This document shows, piece by piece, positions 44,095 through 56,158 of a stretch of 64,000 nt of DNA. The stretch is taken from assembly GCA_038502445.1 (NCBI GenBank), contig JAHLJS010000008.1:59841567-59905566 (forward strand), in the 5' to 3' direction. The notes beneath the pieces are model-generated. The model saw only the letters and a list, made by a program, of their open reading frames with translations. It did no database searches and was not told the origin of the DNA. Numbering within the stretch: the first letter of the stretch is position 1; the number at the start of each line of letters is the position of its first letter. The position numbers and the translations under genes are program-made. This DNA is from Eremochloa ophiuroides (Eukaryota > Streptophyta > Magnoliopsida > Poales > Poaceae).

Positions 44095-45736
44095 CTACTC
44101 ATCATCATCCTCACTAGACTCCTCCTCCTCCTCCTCCTCCTCCTCCTCGTCTTCTTCTTCTTCTTCTTCTTCTTCTTCTTCTTCTTCTTCTTCTTCTTCA
44201 TCGTCATCGGACTCGACAACGGCACGGCCCTGGCGGTGAGTGGTGGCGGTGAAGCGTACGCCGCGTGTCAACGGGCTAGGACGGTCCTCCTTCTCCTCTT
44301 GGGCAGGCTAGTCCCAATCGACGTCCTCAACATTGGAGCCAGACATCTCGCTGAACTCTGGAGGTGAAGTAGGAGGGTCAATCTGTCGTAGCCCCTGAAT
44401 CTCACGAAGCTCCCTGTTCTCCAACCGGGCCTTGTATGCGGACTCAGAAGCATGCATACAAGCTCCAAAGATCCTCTTTATCATGCGGGAGAGACGGCTC
44501 TTCTTCTTGGGACGCTGCTGTGAACCAGAATGGGAAGGACCTAGAATATCCGAAGTGGGGGTAGCCCTCCTGCTGGAAGACCTGGTGGCTGCCTGGCTCT
44601 CACCCACACCTGAATGGTGAGTCTTGTCAACCCGAAACACCTCATGAGACACATCCGTCTTAAATATGATGCCAGACACACGCTCAATCACAAACATAAG
44701 ATATGGTGCATCAGGTAGGGCCTTCCTACCATCCTCAGAAGCAATGATCAACTCTCGCCAAATAAAGCGAGACACTGAGAAGGACCCACTACCTGGCTGT
44801 GTCCTGGCAAGCATATTCCCCGCTGTCCCATATAGGTTGGAAGCTGATCCAACCTTGGGATGAAGAGTCTGACGAACAAGTTGTTCAATATGTAATACCG
44901 ACTCTTCAACCCCTTCACCAAACCATCTGCCTGACTGGGATGATCATATAGATGGGCCAACTCGCTGTCAGTAAGTGCCCGCTCCTCATGAAGATCATAA
45001 GCATCCCTGTCCCACTCACCAAAACCAAGTATACGAGCAAAAGTAGTGAAGTCAACTCGGTAGTGGTGAATGTCAGTCATCCAATGCAACTCATCATCCT
45101 CTCTGCCAAAGTAGCAGGTAGCTAGAAACTGATATAGAATCTCGATGTTCCAATCATACCTGAAACCCATCAAACCATAAATGCCTCTGTTTTTGCAGAA
45201 AGCGATGATCTAGTTGCAGACTCTGTCATTCTTGCCACCAAGTGCTCCCAATCAATGTATCTCATAGGGACAATCTTGGACTTCTTGGAGGCAAACAGAA
45301 CAGACTCATAGAAGTCAGACTGAAAGGCAGACCAAAACATGTAGTCAAGCTCAACATCCTTACGCCTCGTATAAGGGTTGACTTGCCTCTGCTCCTGCAC
45401 AGCCCGGAACTGGTTGTAGTAGATGATCTTGTGCCTTTGCCTCCTCTCAACTGGAGCACGCACAAAATGATCATGCTCATCCCACTCCAGATATGCACCA
45501 TCAAACATGGTGAGATCATCCAGAGTTTCCGGATAGGCACCTTCCGGAATGGTCCTGCCAGCCTGCTCAACCAGCTCGGCGTCGCGGATAGCCTGTCGAT
45601 CTGACATGCCCTCGATGCAACGTCCACCACGATGGGCTGGCTGCTTGGTACGTGGAGGACGCGCTGGATTGCTGGACCCAGCCCCCATGTCGAAGTTGCC
45701 CTTCGTCCTTCCTTCACACCTTCTTTCATCCGCCAT
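44095..45736 (-). pseudogene. ATHILA ORF1-like retrotransposon protein, broken
   Basis: The N-terminal part (45736-45173) reads MADERRCEGRTKGNF, then RKDVELDYMFWSAFQSDFYE and RYIDWEHLVARM. The middle part (45173 down) reads GFRYDWNIEILYQFLATCYF, HHYRVDFTTFARILGFG and LTDSELAHLY. The C-terminal part (from about 44850) reads FSVSRFIWRELIIASEDGRK, then a Ser/Arg/Lys-rich stretch and an acidic tail encoded by the GAA/GAG microsatellite, ending at TAG 44095-44097. This layout resembles the ATHILA ORF-1 family of plant retroelements, whose function is not settled (gag-like). Breaks are a one-base deletion near 45175, a frameshift near 44830-44900, and TAG at 44308-44310. All three parts are otherwise open. 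Confidence 0.65.
44118..44208. repeat. (TCC)n/(TTC)n microsatellite encoding a poly-Glu tail
   Basis: A run of CTC repeats followed by TTC repeats; on the minus strand it encodes about 30 consecutive acidic residues, almost all Glu, downstream of the premature TAG of the ORF1-like gene. Confidence 0.9.
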
Positions 45737-46241
45737 CTATGCATATATGTGAAAAATGTGTCAAAAATAGGAAGAGATGAGTGCTGACCAAATCACTGAG
45801 ATGGACAAGGTCAATTTGTGGAGTCAAAGATGGAGATAAAAATTGGAGAGCAGAGGCTCACTGCACAGGGCCCGGCACTGCCACGCCTGCGCAGTGAAGC
45901 CATACTGCCTCCAATCTCTCCCAATCTTTGAATCAACAGATCGACAGTTTTCAACCCATAGACTTGATTCATTACGCATCAAACAATCCTAACCAACACT
46001 TTTCTTCACCTAAATCCATCACATTTCAGAGATCGGGAAGATTTTCAACTTAGGGCATGAAGTTACCTTGAGAGAGGGGAGGAGGATGGAGAGACTGCGC
46101 CTTCAGGGAGCCTGGATGCAGACAAGGAAGGAGAACAACGTCCCCAACACACCCGGTAGCAGGCCCAGCAGAGGAGAGGCGCTTGGCAAGGGGGAGGTGC
46201 GGCGGTACCGAGGCCAGTGTCGTCGCCCTTTCTCTCGGTAT

Positions 46242-46242
<1 letters not shown>

Positions 46243-46302
<60 letters not shown>
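46243..46302. repeat. (GA)n microsatellite
   Basis: About 28 GA dinucleotides in a row, in the 5' leader part of the ORF1-like element. Confidence 0.95.
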
Positions 46303-46307
<5 letters not shown>

Positions 46308-46720
46308 AACCGCGAGAATGGAGAGAGGGAGGAACGGTCACGGGCCTGGAAAGCATTTAGAAAATATACCCGACCGTTCTGACTAAGGTGGCCCACGGGC
46401 TGCCAAGCTGGCAAGGTGCGGCACTGCCGGGGCAAAGGCCCGGCATACCACAGCTAAGAGCAGCACTGCCGCCCTGCCTTCCAGCAGAGAACCTAGATTT
46501 AAACTGGGCTTCACCTAGGTCATGGTTACAGAGAAATACTTGTGCAATCACTTGGTCAGAAAGGATAGAAATTAAATATAGTAACCAAGATTGCACAAGC
46601 ACTCAACCAAAGTAGTTTTGAAAGACATAATTAAACTTTTCAAAGCATTTTCAGTCAATTCTAGCTTAAACAAACAGATATGTGCTAGGTTTAAAACCAC
46701 ATTTTGAGAATCAAGGATAT

Positions 46721-47937
46721 TGTAATACCCCGGGTATTACGGTTAATTAAAAATGCCATGTCATCATATTTATTTCAAGTACCTACATATGATTATGCTT
46801 AGGGACCTTAGAGTGACTTAATTATGAATGATGTTGATTGTGCAATTGAATCCCTAATTGAAAATCAAAAAAATAAAATCAAAAGAAAATTTAAATTAGG
46901 CCCTAATTGGACCCCAAAACACTAAATCAAAAACTACATAGAATCTAGTGAAAGTGTCTTAATAAAAGTTATAGATCTTTTGAAATGGAACAACTTTTAT
47001 TTTGGGCAAATTTAAAGTTTTTGAATAAAAATTTGAATTAAACCCTAATCATTACTTTGAAATTCAAATTTAAAACTTTAATTTCAAAACTACCAAGAAT
47101 CTGACCAAACTTCCTTAATATAAGTTTTAAAGCTCAGTGAGTATGACAACTTTTATTTTTACAGAAATTCAAGTTATTGAGAATATTTGGGAGAATTTTA
47201 TTGGATTGCAAAATGAAATTCAAATTCCAATTTACCCCTTTTTGAATATTTTCGAAACCGTGCAAAATTTGAATTTGGTTCAAAAAGCAAACTTGTTTAG
47301 AATTCCAAGCACTACAACTTTGGTATTTACACTTTTTCATATTGGTGCACAAGAAATGGAGAAAATGGATAAAAACCAAAATGGGGAGAGTAATGAGCTA
47401 CAGTAACTCACCCCTCCTCTGTTCGGCCACAGCGCCGGCAGCCGCCCGTGCCGAGCGCGTGTGGAACCACCTGTGCCGGCCGGCCGTGTGCTCCCCCGTC
47501 GTAGCCGAGCTAGTAGGGGACCCCGCACCGTCCCATGCCGCCTCTGCCCCCTCCCAAATCCACATTAAAAGCTCCCGGTCGCCTCCCTGCCTCCCTTCTC
47601 CCTCACGGCACACCAGCGACCACCACCACTGCCTCGACCAAATTGGCCACCTCTCGTTCACCATTTCCAGATTGCTTGAGGAACCAACCTCCCAGCTCCC
47701 GTGCGTCCCTCGTGACGCTGTCGGTGCCCGTGTTCGTGCTCCGTGGCCTTGGAACGCACACTGTCGCCCTTGGGTCCGGACGGGGCACCGCTGCATCCAT
47801 CCCAGCCGTTGCTAGCTTGCTATGGTGAGTTTCTTTGGTGATGACTCCACGTTTTGGGCTCTCTGATCCCTGCTGACTCCTTTACGCGCGGTGGTTTCTC
47901 TGTTGGTGCCCCAGTACCGCAGGAACAGGAAGGAAAC
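46721..47937 (+). mobile_element. LTR fragment starting TGTAATACCCCGGGTATTAC
   Basis: It starts with TG and a hairpin GTAATACCC-C-GGGTATTAC. About 650 bp of AT-rich sequence then passes to a GC-rich promoter-like part (47400-47830). The general design (TGTNAYACCC start, AT-rich then GC-rich) is shared with the insert at 56649. It stops where the Ty3/gypsy LTR begins (47938), so its remainder should lie beyond the window. No coding content was recognised. Confidence 0.6.
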
Positions 47938-48384
47938 TGTCGGGTACCAAAGTACGGGGCACCCAATTTCAATGCAAAACATACTCACTAAGTGAGGCCC
48001 GGCCCAGGCAGACGTGGCCAAGGCCCACGGCATGAGTCAACTGTGAAGAAGAGCCCACGGCAGTGCCAATCGTACAAGGCCCACCTCGCCGACGGGCCGG
48101 CACCCCAGACGCGTCGATTCCTCGGGCGCAATTCTCCGATTCGCCCGAGACTCTTGCACCCTCAGGCGCAATTCTCCGATTAGCCCGAGACTCTCACACC
48201 CTCGGGAGCAATTCTCCGATCCGCCCGAGCCTCCCCGAACGGGGCTCGAGAAAGCCGTCCCCTCGGGCGGAATTCTCTGATTGGCCCGAGGCTCTCACCA
48301 GCACCCTCGGGCGTGAGTCTCTGATTCGCCCGAGGCTCTCACCAGCACCCTCGGGTGCGAGTCCCCGATTCGCCCGAGGCTCCC

Positions 48385-49745
48385 TGTTGGCGGTCCTTAT
48401 AGATCATTTTAACCACCAACTTATGCCTAAAGGGAGAGAAACTATCATACTTTAACACATAGACATATGTTATTAACAGAGTTCCACTTGTACCCCTAGT
48501 GTTTATGTTTTTGCAGTATTTATGGTGAAACAAGTGGAAGTGCACAACACCAATTGGAAAGCGTAAAGGAGAAATGTGAATTCAGAGAATGCGCAACCAA
48601 GAATAACAAAGAAGCCCACCTTTATTACAAATCTAGACCCATTCGTAACCATAGGAGGGGTCTAGGCCCAGAGAAGAACCAACCACGCGAAGACAGTGGC
48701 CAAACGGGCCCACCAGGGGACCGACCAGTACCGGGGGCGGCCGCCCCCTGGTGGGGCCTCTCGGGTCCAGTTTTCTTCTGGCGGTTGTAGGGCGGTTCCC
48801 CAAGGACGGTCCCACCTACGATCAACACAGATGGAAAGCGGAAACCACCCTTTAGAGGTCGGTTTGGGTCTTTCCATGTGGGGATGAACCTTTTGCATAG
48901 AACCCCCTCCTCTCAAGCTATAAAAGGAGGCCTCCTCTCTACACCTATGAAATAAAGGGGATCAATTGATTCACCAACACAAGAGGTCACAATGTAGAGA
49001 GGAAGAGCAGGCTCCATTCCATTAGCTTATAACTAATTTAGTATAGGGAGTGAGAGAGGGACAAGAGCTGGAGAAAGAGCGGAGTCGAAGCAGTTCTGCC
49101 TCCGGGTGGACGAAGTGCCGGGCTTGTCGGCTCTCGATCCAACTTGTACCTCTACGATCGTCTTGCTACTTGAAGTAAGAGGTTCGTGTTTAACTTTGGT
49201 TTGATTCATTAAGCATGTTACTTCCTATAAAGCTACTTGTTTGTGGGATCGTCGTTCATCCTTTGGACGAATGCTCTAGTAAGAGGACTCCTGATAGAGA
49301 CGGATATTCCTGTACGCCGCTAGAGTAGTAGTCGCCGTCGTAGACGTGGTGTCTAAGTCGGGGTCTACTTTCGTATGTTGCGCGTGCCCACGGGCAGAGG
49401 GGTAGGTGGCAGGTGGTGACAGCCCTGTCCACTCGTATCTGAATTCCCCCACGTTCGGCCGCGAAGTAGCGCTGATACTGCTATCGGCTGGCAGACCAGC
49501 TGCGTCAGTGGGCCTGAAGCAGACAAGTTGTGGGGAAGTTACCATCGCTTATATGCGTTTTACCTTAGAAGAACCTCTCTACCCAAGCTATCCCTTCCGT
49601 CTCTTCTGAGTAAACTAGTTTAAGAGACTAAGTACAAAGACCGTTCCTCTGGGAAATTACGATACCCTGAATACTTCCAAGTGAAGGCTACAACGGTACT
49701 TCCGTGCGCTTGCGGACTTTCTGCTGACGCTAAGAAGCGCCAACA
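48385..49745 (+). repeat. 5' LTR of the LARD-like element
   Basis: TGTTGGCGGTCC to GCGCCAACA. TATA box CTATAAAAGG at 48918-48927, followed by a likely start about 30 bp on and by AATAAA at 48950. The 3' part (49260-49740) is GC-richer. Confidence 0.95.
48918..48927 (+). promoter_or_regulatory. TATA box of the LARD-like 5' LTR
   Basis: CTATAAAAGG in a good context (preceded by CCCCCTCCTCTCAAG, followed by AGGCCTCCTCTCTACACC). The same box is in the 3' LTR at 55332. Confidence 0.75.
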
Positions 49746-49752
49746 AGCTTTC

Positions 49753-49770
49753 TGGCGACGTTGCCAGGGA
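49753..49770 (+). other. Primer binding site, tRNA-Asp-like
   Basis: TGGCGACGTTGCCAGGGA differs at two positions from the standard plant tRNA-Asp PBS TGGCGCCGTTGCCGGGGA. It lies 7 bp behind the 5' LTR. Confidence 0.8.
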
Positions 49771-52700
49771 ACAGTTGTTGTATTTATCTCCGAACCTAGT
49801 TCACTCGTGTGTCCTTGTGTCTTATACAAAAAAAATTATTTCTTCTATGTTCATGACCCTCCTTCATGAAGCCTATCTTTCAAAAAGAAAAAGGGCATTA
49901 TTATTTTTAAAATTGCACGTTCAAATTTTTGCACATGGACAAAAAGATTTCTATTCACTCTCGTATCATCTTCTCTTATGTTCAGAAAGTTTTTTAAAAA
50001 AATAAATAGTTTTTATTATCCTTGTTCTCTCTTTCTACAGTAATGCCCTTTCAAAATTCAAAATCAAAATATTTCTCCTAAGGACGAGTTCTTGTAGCCA
50101 CCATCGAAGCCAACCATAGCTTCTGGCTTCAATCTTTGCCCTAGCTTTGGCGGTCAAGCTTATGACCATAAAGAAAGCACTACGGGAGATACCCCGGATT
50201 TTTAAAATATATATATATATATTAAAATTATTTATAAGTTGTCCTCTTAAATATAAATAAATTTTTGCTAAAATGTTTTTAATAAATGCTAGTTTGCTTT
50301 CAAAGTTTTACATACAGCATGTTTTGGTTTGAAGTATGATTGATCATCATATCTTCATAAGCATTTTAATTTAAGCATGGAGCTTAGGTTAAAATTGCCT
50401 ACCTGGATTAAACGACATGTCTAATCGTTGTTTCAAAACTGCTGGGTGTAGGGTTTAAATAAAAAAATTGAGTTATTTTATTTATCAATGCAAATATTCT
50501 ATAAAATGTTTAAAAAAAATAAAGAGATATTTTGAAAATCTAAAATTTAAAAACTTATCTTTAAAATAAGTTCTTTTTTTGTTCTTACAGAATAAAAATG
50601 AATCTTCATTAAAAGAAATTTGTTAATAATGTCCTCCCATGCATATTAAAGTTTCGATAAATTTTTGAAAAAAAACCAACTAGCTCAATTTGCTTCATGC
50701 ATATCTTTTCTAATTCGGTGATCACAAGGGAAAGGTAAGAGCCCTTACGATCTACCAAACCATAACCATGCAGGAAAACCAGAAATGCTGGGTGCAACCC
50801 TGATCCTTTGGCTTTGAGTTAGCTTGGGGGAGGACCATAACAAGGTAACATGTATCTCTATCCCTTTCATATCCTTTTGTTACCTTGCAAAAAAAAAGAA
50901 ATGAAAAAAATAATAATAATAAAAAATTCCTTTTTTAATAAATGTAAGTACATGTTGTCAAGTTAGTATGCACCTTCGGGTATTCTTGTCACTAACTATT
51001 TCAGGTTAACAAAGAAAGGACATACGAAGCTTGAGAACATGAGAGCAACATCAACAACACACATTGATGATCTTTGGTGATGGAACGAACTCAAAAGGAG
51101 ACCCTGACCTTGCACACTTGACTTTCAACAAAGTCCAAGTAGTGGGGGAGGACTGTGCGAGTCTCACCTCAAGATCACCTTGGTTCAAAAGAAAAAGAGA
51201 TGTTGGCTCTACCTTGCTTAAAAAAAGGGAAGTGAAAAGAAAAAAAACAAGAGAATAGATTGTTAAAAAAAGGAATAGTAAAAAAAATATATATATATAA
51301 TATTGAAGCAGAGAGAAGGAGCAGGCTGGCCCCACATGTTAGAAGAGGAACACTTATGGGTTGCCTGACTCTGCCCATCATTATTTTGCATAAGCAAGAA
51401 GGGCTCACCCAAAGCCTTTGCTACTATCATCAGGGCCATGGCCCACACACACTAAGCCATGAGAATGGCCTGGCCTGGTGATTCACCTGAGAAAAGTCAT
51501 CATGCGAACCGCAGTAACAACTCTGATGTTTCATCCATCCATGCTGCCGGTAACTACACTCAGGTATGCAAAGGTAATGATCCCCAACTCTTTTGCTCAT
51601 ACTTGTCTCCATAGCTTGATCATTCACGCTTCTTTATGGCATCATAAACAATGGAGATAATCTGATACGGAGACAAGCCAAGGTTTTTTTTACATTGCAT
51701 CTTAAGTTTGGCCTTGTTTGAGTTATGCGAGTTGGATGAACAAATAAAAATTTATATAATAAAAAAATAGTTAATAAGTAAAAAAAATCATAATAAGCTT
51801 TAGGCTCTCTAGGGTTCAACCTAGTAGATCCCTTGCTTGTTCACTGTTAAAATTTAAAATAGGTAAAAAATTTTTTGGGGGAGATCTCTTAAGTACAACG
51901 AACACGCCCTTCAAGATCTCCCCTGGATGTTGCACAAACATCAAGCAGGCCATCATATAGAGGGGCAAGCCACATGACTTCCATGAACTCCTTCTTCTAC
52001 ACCGATGGTTTGTGCAACACCTCTCTCACTCCTTTGACCAACCATGACTCCATGCATATCTTGGATCACACTTTGTTTAAAGATTCTAAAAAAACACACA
52101 ACAAAGGGGAGTCATGGTCGCAATATTCCTTTTAGTTAGAAGCTTGCATGAAGTGTTCCTCCTACATTTGTCATGTATGCGAGTCACTAATATGCAGGAG
52201 TTACCAATAAATGACTTGCTACACGACGACATGCTACTAAAAGTGATGGACTCCAACCCACGCCTTGGTAGTCACCTGAGATGGAAACTGAGCCACCCCA
52301 GCGACAACTCTGATGCTTCATCCATACATGCTGTTGGTACACACATTCAGGTATGTCAAGGTAATGTTGACCAACTCATTCACTCATATTTGTCTCCATG
52401 AAAATATAATATCATGCTCTTCCTCTGTTCATGCCATATGCTCTGAGTTTGGGTGTATTCACATGAGTACACTTGTGGTACATCCATAGGCTTTTTAATT
52501 TAAGCATGGTGCTTAGGTTAAACTAGCCTTCTTTAATCAAAATTGTGACATGGTGTTGCATTTTGATTAATGAACTTTGAGTTGTTATCATGAATAATGG
52601 AAGAAATTCATGTTGGAGATGAAGCAAGGCATGTCTTTCTTTGCTCTCTTATCCTAGCCTTGTTTGAGTTTGAATAGATTGGCTGAGCAAACTTCTGACT

Positions 52701-54783
52701 TGGTTCCTTTGTTCAAAAATCTGTCTCCGTTGAATGATTCTTGGTTATCTTGTCATATTTCTTTTCTCTATGCTAGTAAGTTTTGGTTTGGAAGTGTTGG
52801 TCCTACATCTTTTTAACTAAGCACGGTGTTTAGTTTGAAGCTGGGATGTGAGATCATGCCTCTATAGGATTTTTAATGTAAGCATGGTGCTTAGATTCTT
52901 AAGCCTACCTTAACAAATTAGACGTGGTGTCTAGTTTGATCTTGGAACCAAAACTGCTAGTATAGATTTTGGTTAATCTTATGGACTAACCCCTTGCAGA
53001 AATTTATCAACTCCATGAGGGTAAGTCTTTGAGATGACAGCAGAGACAAGAATTTCTTAAGTGAACCTTGAAAAGAAAAGAATATAATGATAAATAAAAT
53101 CTTGAAAAAGAGTAATTTATCTTTCAACCCCAAGTTTTGTTGTCTTGTTATCTCAATACCACCATAAAAACAAGCTTGGGGGGGGGGAGCTTCCTAGCAC
53201 GCTCAAGAGAGGCCACGAACTGCACATCAAGCTGAGGCAGCACCAATTAGCGGCACCCCCAGCTGAACCACATTGGTAAGTCAAAAGCAATCTTGGGAGA
53301 GGGCTCCCACAAAGGTAATTTATATCTCATATTTCTTTTTAAAATTCTCCAACTTAAAAAAATGGTGAGATATGTTCTCCTCTCTCATATGTGTTAAGAT
53401 GTGTTAGTTTCTACCCTTGTTGAAATGATGAACAATTGCTCTGTCTTATGTTTCACCTGTACCCATTTTATAATCGAGCTTTCTCTAAGGTTTGGGTTTA
53501 TCAACTAAAAATGTCTCATCCTAAAAACTTGGGCTAATGGGTTGCACATGCTTAACCTTGTCTAAGTTATTGCCTGATATGATATGGTGACATGGGCTGC
53601 GCTATGACTTTGTTCTGAGAGAAACTTGACATCCGGAGTTTTATTTTTGAAAACTTTCAAAAATAAAAGTTCCTCAATGATTATGAAATACCTACCAAGG
53701 CCATATGACATGTTTCAATTATGCAAACCTTTTAGTCATATGCTGCTTGTGGAACATTGAGTTAGGTCAAATTGTTGTGACCTAAGTGAGATTATGGTCA
53801 TGCACCCATGATTGAGATTCACATGCACCCACCAAATAAAGCCAACTCTCACCCCGAGAGTTGCGCACAACATGCACCCATCCATCCACCAAATAATATG
53901 CCAACTCTTACCCTGAGAGTTGCGCACTTTTCAACCAAATAAAAATGCCGACTCTTACCCTGAGAAGCCGCGCATTCATTTTTCACCATATAATTACTCC
54001 TCGCATTCCATCGTGACATCTCTCCAGCCAAAGTTCTTTAAATACTAACAAGAGATATGGGTTATGCTTAAAAAAACATGCCAAGGGGCATGCAATAAAC
54101 AAACAGAAAAAAAGATACCCATTCAAAAAAGAAGAAGAAGAAAAATAATAATAATATGGATATATGATCTTATAGCCCATATCCCTCAAAAAAGTTTCAT
54201 TCCATCTAATGAAGGAGAAATTCATGATGCATGGAGTGCCAAAATATTTACAAATTAGGATTCCACCATCTTTATACTCCACACACTTGCACATCTCAAT
54301 CAAAGTATATGACTTGTATCTCCTTGTGGTTCGGTTTTTGACTTAGCAATATATGTGATGCAAGTATGCCCACCTTTATACCTGCCCAAAACTCCACTCA
54401 TAAGCCTTAGTGGTAGGATATGAAAGGCAACATTACAATGCCTTTGGTGAGGTGTTCATAGACTTTGAGCGATCGAGAGAATCATTTGAGGAACTTACAT
54501 TTCTTTGCAAAAATTTTCAAAAACCTCCGGAAAGATGGTTCATCTTGGGATGAATGATAAGCAATGTCTATGAATCTGTTCGGTCTTGCAATCACCCAAG
54601 ACTTGAGATGGCTAAAAGGCCCCATTTGTTTCAAGAAAATAGCAGGGTGGATAGCATCCTGATTTATTCAAATTACGGTGGAAAACTTTGTTATAAACTT
54701 GGTACATTTGAAATATGATCGACATTGTAGCAACTCCTAATCAACAACCATACTTAGCTATTTGCTCGGGACGAGCAAAGGTT
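49771..54783 (+). repeat. Non-coding interior of the LARD-like element, with internal duplications
   Basis: No frame above about 100 residues with recognisable content. A block of about 105 bp containing ACAACTCTGATGYTTCATCC, ATGCTG, ACTCAGGTATG and CTTGTCTCCATA is present at about 51515-51615 and again at 52295-52400. Self-complementary motifs of the type AAGCATGGTGCTTAG recur at 50374, 52502, 52816 and 52876, and TAGACGTGGTGTCTAG at 52919. A triple unit CCAACTCTYACCCYGAGAGTTGCGC lies at 53840-53970. This looks like structured RNA rather than protein-coding sequence. Confidence 0.7.
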
Positions 54784-54797
54784 AAGCTTGGGGGTCT

Positions 54798-56158
54798 TGT
54801 TGGCGTCCTTATAGATCATTTTTAACCGCCAACTTATGCCTAAAGGGAGAGAAACTATCATACTTTAACACATAGACATATGCTATTAACAGAGTTTCAC
54901 TTGTACCCCTAGTGTTTATGTTTTTGCAGGATTTATGGTGAAACAAGTGGAAGTGCACAACACCAATTAGAAAGCGTAAAGGTGAAATGTGAATTCAGAG
55001 AATGCGCAACCAAGAATAACAAAGAAGCCCACCTTTATTACAAATCTGGGCCCATTCGTAACCATAGGAGGGGTCTAGGCCCAGAGGAGAACCAACCACG
55101 CGAAGGCGGTGGCCAAACAGGCCCACCAGAGGACCGACTGGTCCCGGGGGCGGCCGTCCCCCTGGTGGGGCCTCTCGGGCCCAGTTTTCTTCTGGCAGTT
55201 GTAGGGCGGTTCCCCAAGGACGGTCCCACCTACGATCAACACAGATGGAAAGTGGAAACCGCCCTTTGGAGGTCGGTTTGGGTCTTTCCATGTGGGGATG
55301 AACCTTTTGCATAGAACCCCCTCCTCTCAAGCTATAAAAGGAGGCCTCTTCTCTACACCTATGAAATAAAAGGGATCAATTTATTCACCAACACAAGAGG
55401 TCACAATGTAGTGAGGAAGAGCAGGCTCCATTCCATTAGCTTATAGCTAATTTAGTATAGGGAGTGAGAGAGGGACAAGAGCTGGAGAAAGAGCGGAGTC
55501 GAAGCAGTTCTGCCTCCGGGTAGACGAAGTGCCGGGCTTGTCGGCTCTCGATCCTACTTGTACCTCTACGATCATCTTGCTACTTGAAGTAAGAAGTTCG
55601 TGTTCAACTTTGGTTTGATTCATTAAGCATGTTACTTCCATAAAGCTACTTGTTTGTGGGATCGTCGTTCGTCCTCTGGACGGATGCTCTAGTAAGAGGA
55701 CTCCTGATAGAGACGGATGTTCCTGTACGCCGCTAGAGTAGTAGTCGCCGTCGTAGATGTGATGTCTAAGTCGGGGTCTACCTTTGTATTTTGCGCGTGC
55801 GCACAGGCAGAGGGGTAGGCGGCAGGTGGTGACAGCCCTGTCCACTCGTATCTGAATTCCCCCACGTTCGGCCGCGGAGTAGCGCTGATACTGGTATCGG
55901 CTGGCAGACCAGCTGCGTCAGTGGGCCTGAAGCAGACAAGTAGTGGGGAAGTTACCATCTCTTATATGCGTTTGACCTTAGAAGAACCTCTCTACCCAAG
56001 CTATCACTTCCGTCTCTTCTGAGTAAACTAGTTTAAGAGACAAAGTACAAAGACCGTTCCTCTGGAAAATTACGATACCCTGAATACTTCTGGGTGAAGG
56101 CTACAACGGTACTTCCGTGCGCTTGCGGACTTTCTGCTGACGCTAAGAAGCGCCAACA
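54798..56158 (+). repeat. 3' LTR of the LARD-like element
   Basis: Same length as the 5' LTR, with TATA box CTATAAAAG at 55332-55340. The end GCGCCAACA is followed directly by the target copy CTCCC and the resumed gypsy LTR. Confidence 0.95.

Larger units (their letters stand above)
42254..46720 (-). mobile_element. LTR retrotransposon with ATHILA ORF1-like protein, 5' part missing
   Basis: On the minus strand the 3' LTR runs from TGTAAGTGCAATC (43457) to TTTTAGAACA (42254). It is preceded by a polypurine tract CCAAAAAAGGGGAGAT (about 43458-43475) and by TTGTCATCAATCACC, a common arrangement in grass elements. An ORF1-like gene lies at 44095-45736. No protease, RT or integrase is present between it and the 3' LTR. 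The element is cut at 46721 by another LTR, so its own 5' LTR is not in view. A palindromic motif GGCACTGCC/GGCAGTGCC is scattered through LTR and interior. Confidence 0.7.
48385..56158 (+). mobile_element. Complete non-autonomous LTR retrotransposon (LARD-like), TSD CTCCC
   Basis: The two LTRs of 1361 bp (48385-49745 and 54798-56158) start TGTTGGCG and end GCGCCAACA. CTCCC flanks the element at 48380-48384 and 56159-56163. The PBS TGGCGACGTTGCCAGGGA (49753-49770) is close to the 3' end complement of tRNA-Asp. A polypurine tract AAGCTTGGGGGTCT (54784-54797) precedes the 3' LTR. The 5.05-kb interior has no gag, protease, RT, RNase H or integrase and no long frame, so proteins must come from a partner element. 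The LTRs differ by a few percent by eye (roughly 20 changes in the first 400 bp, fewer later), so the insertion is moderately old. The polarity is the same as the gypsy host LTR. Confidence 0.95.

Noticed and set aside
46183..46435. Open frames with Ser/Leu or Arg/Glu runs
   Set aside because: Produced by the (GA)n microsatellite at 46243-46302.
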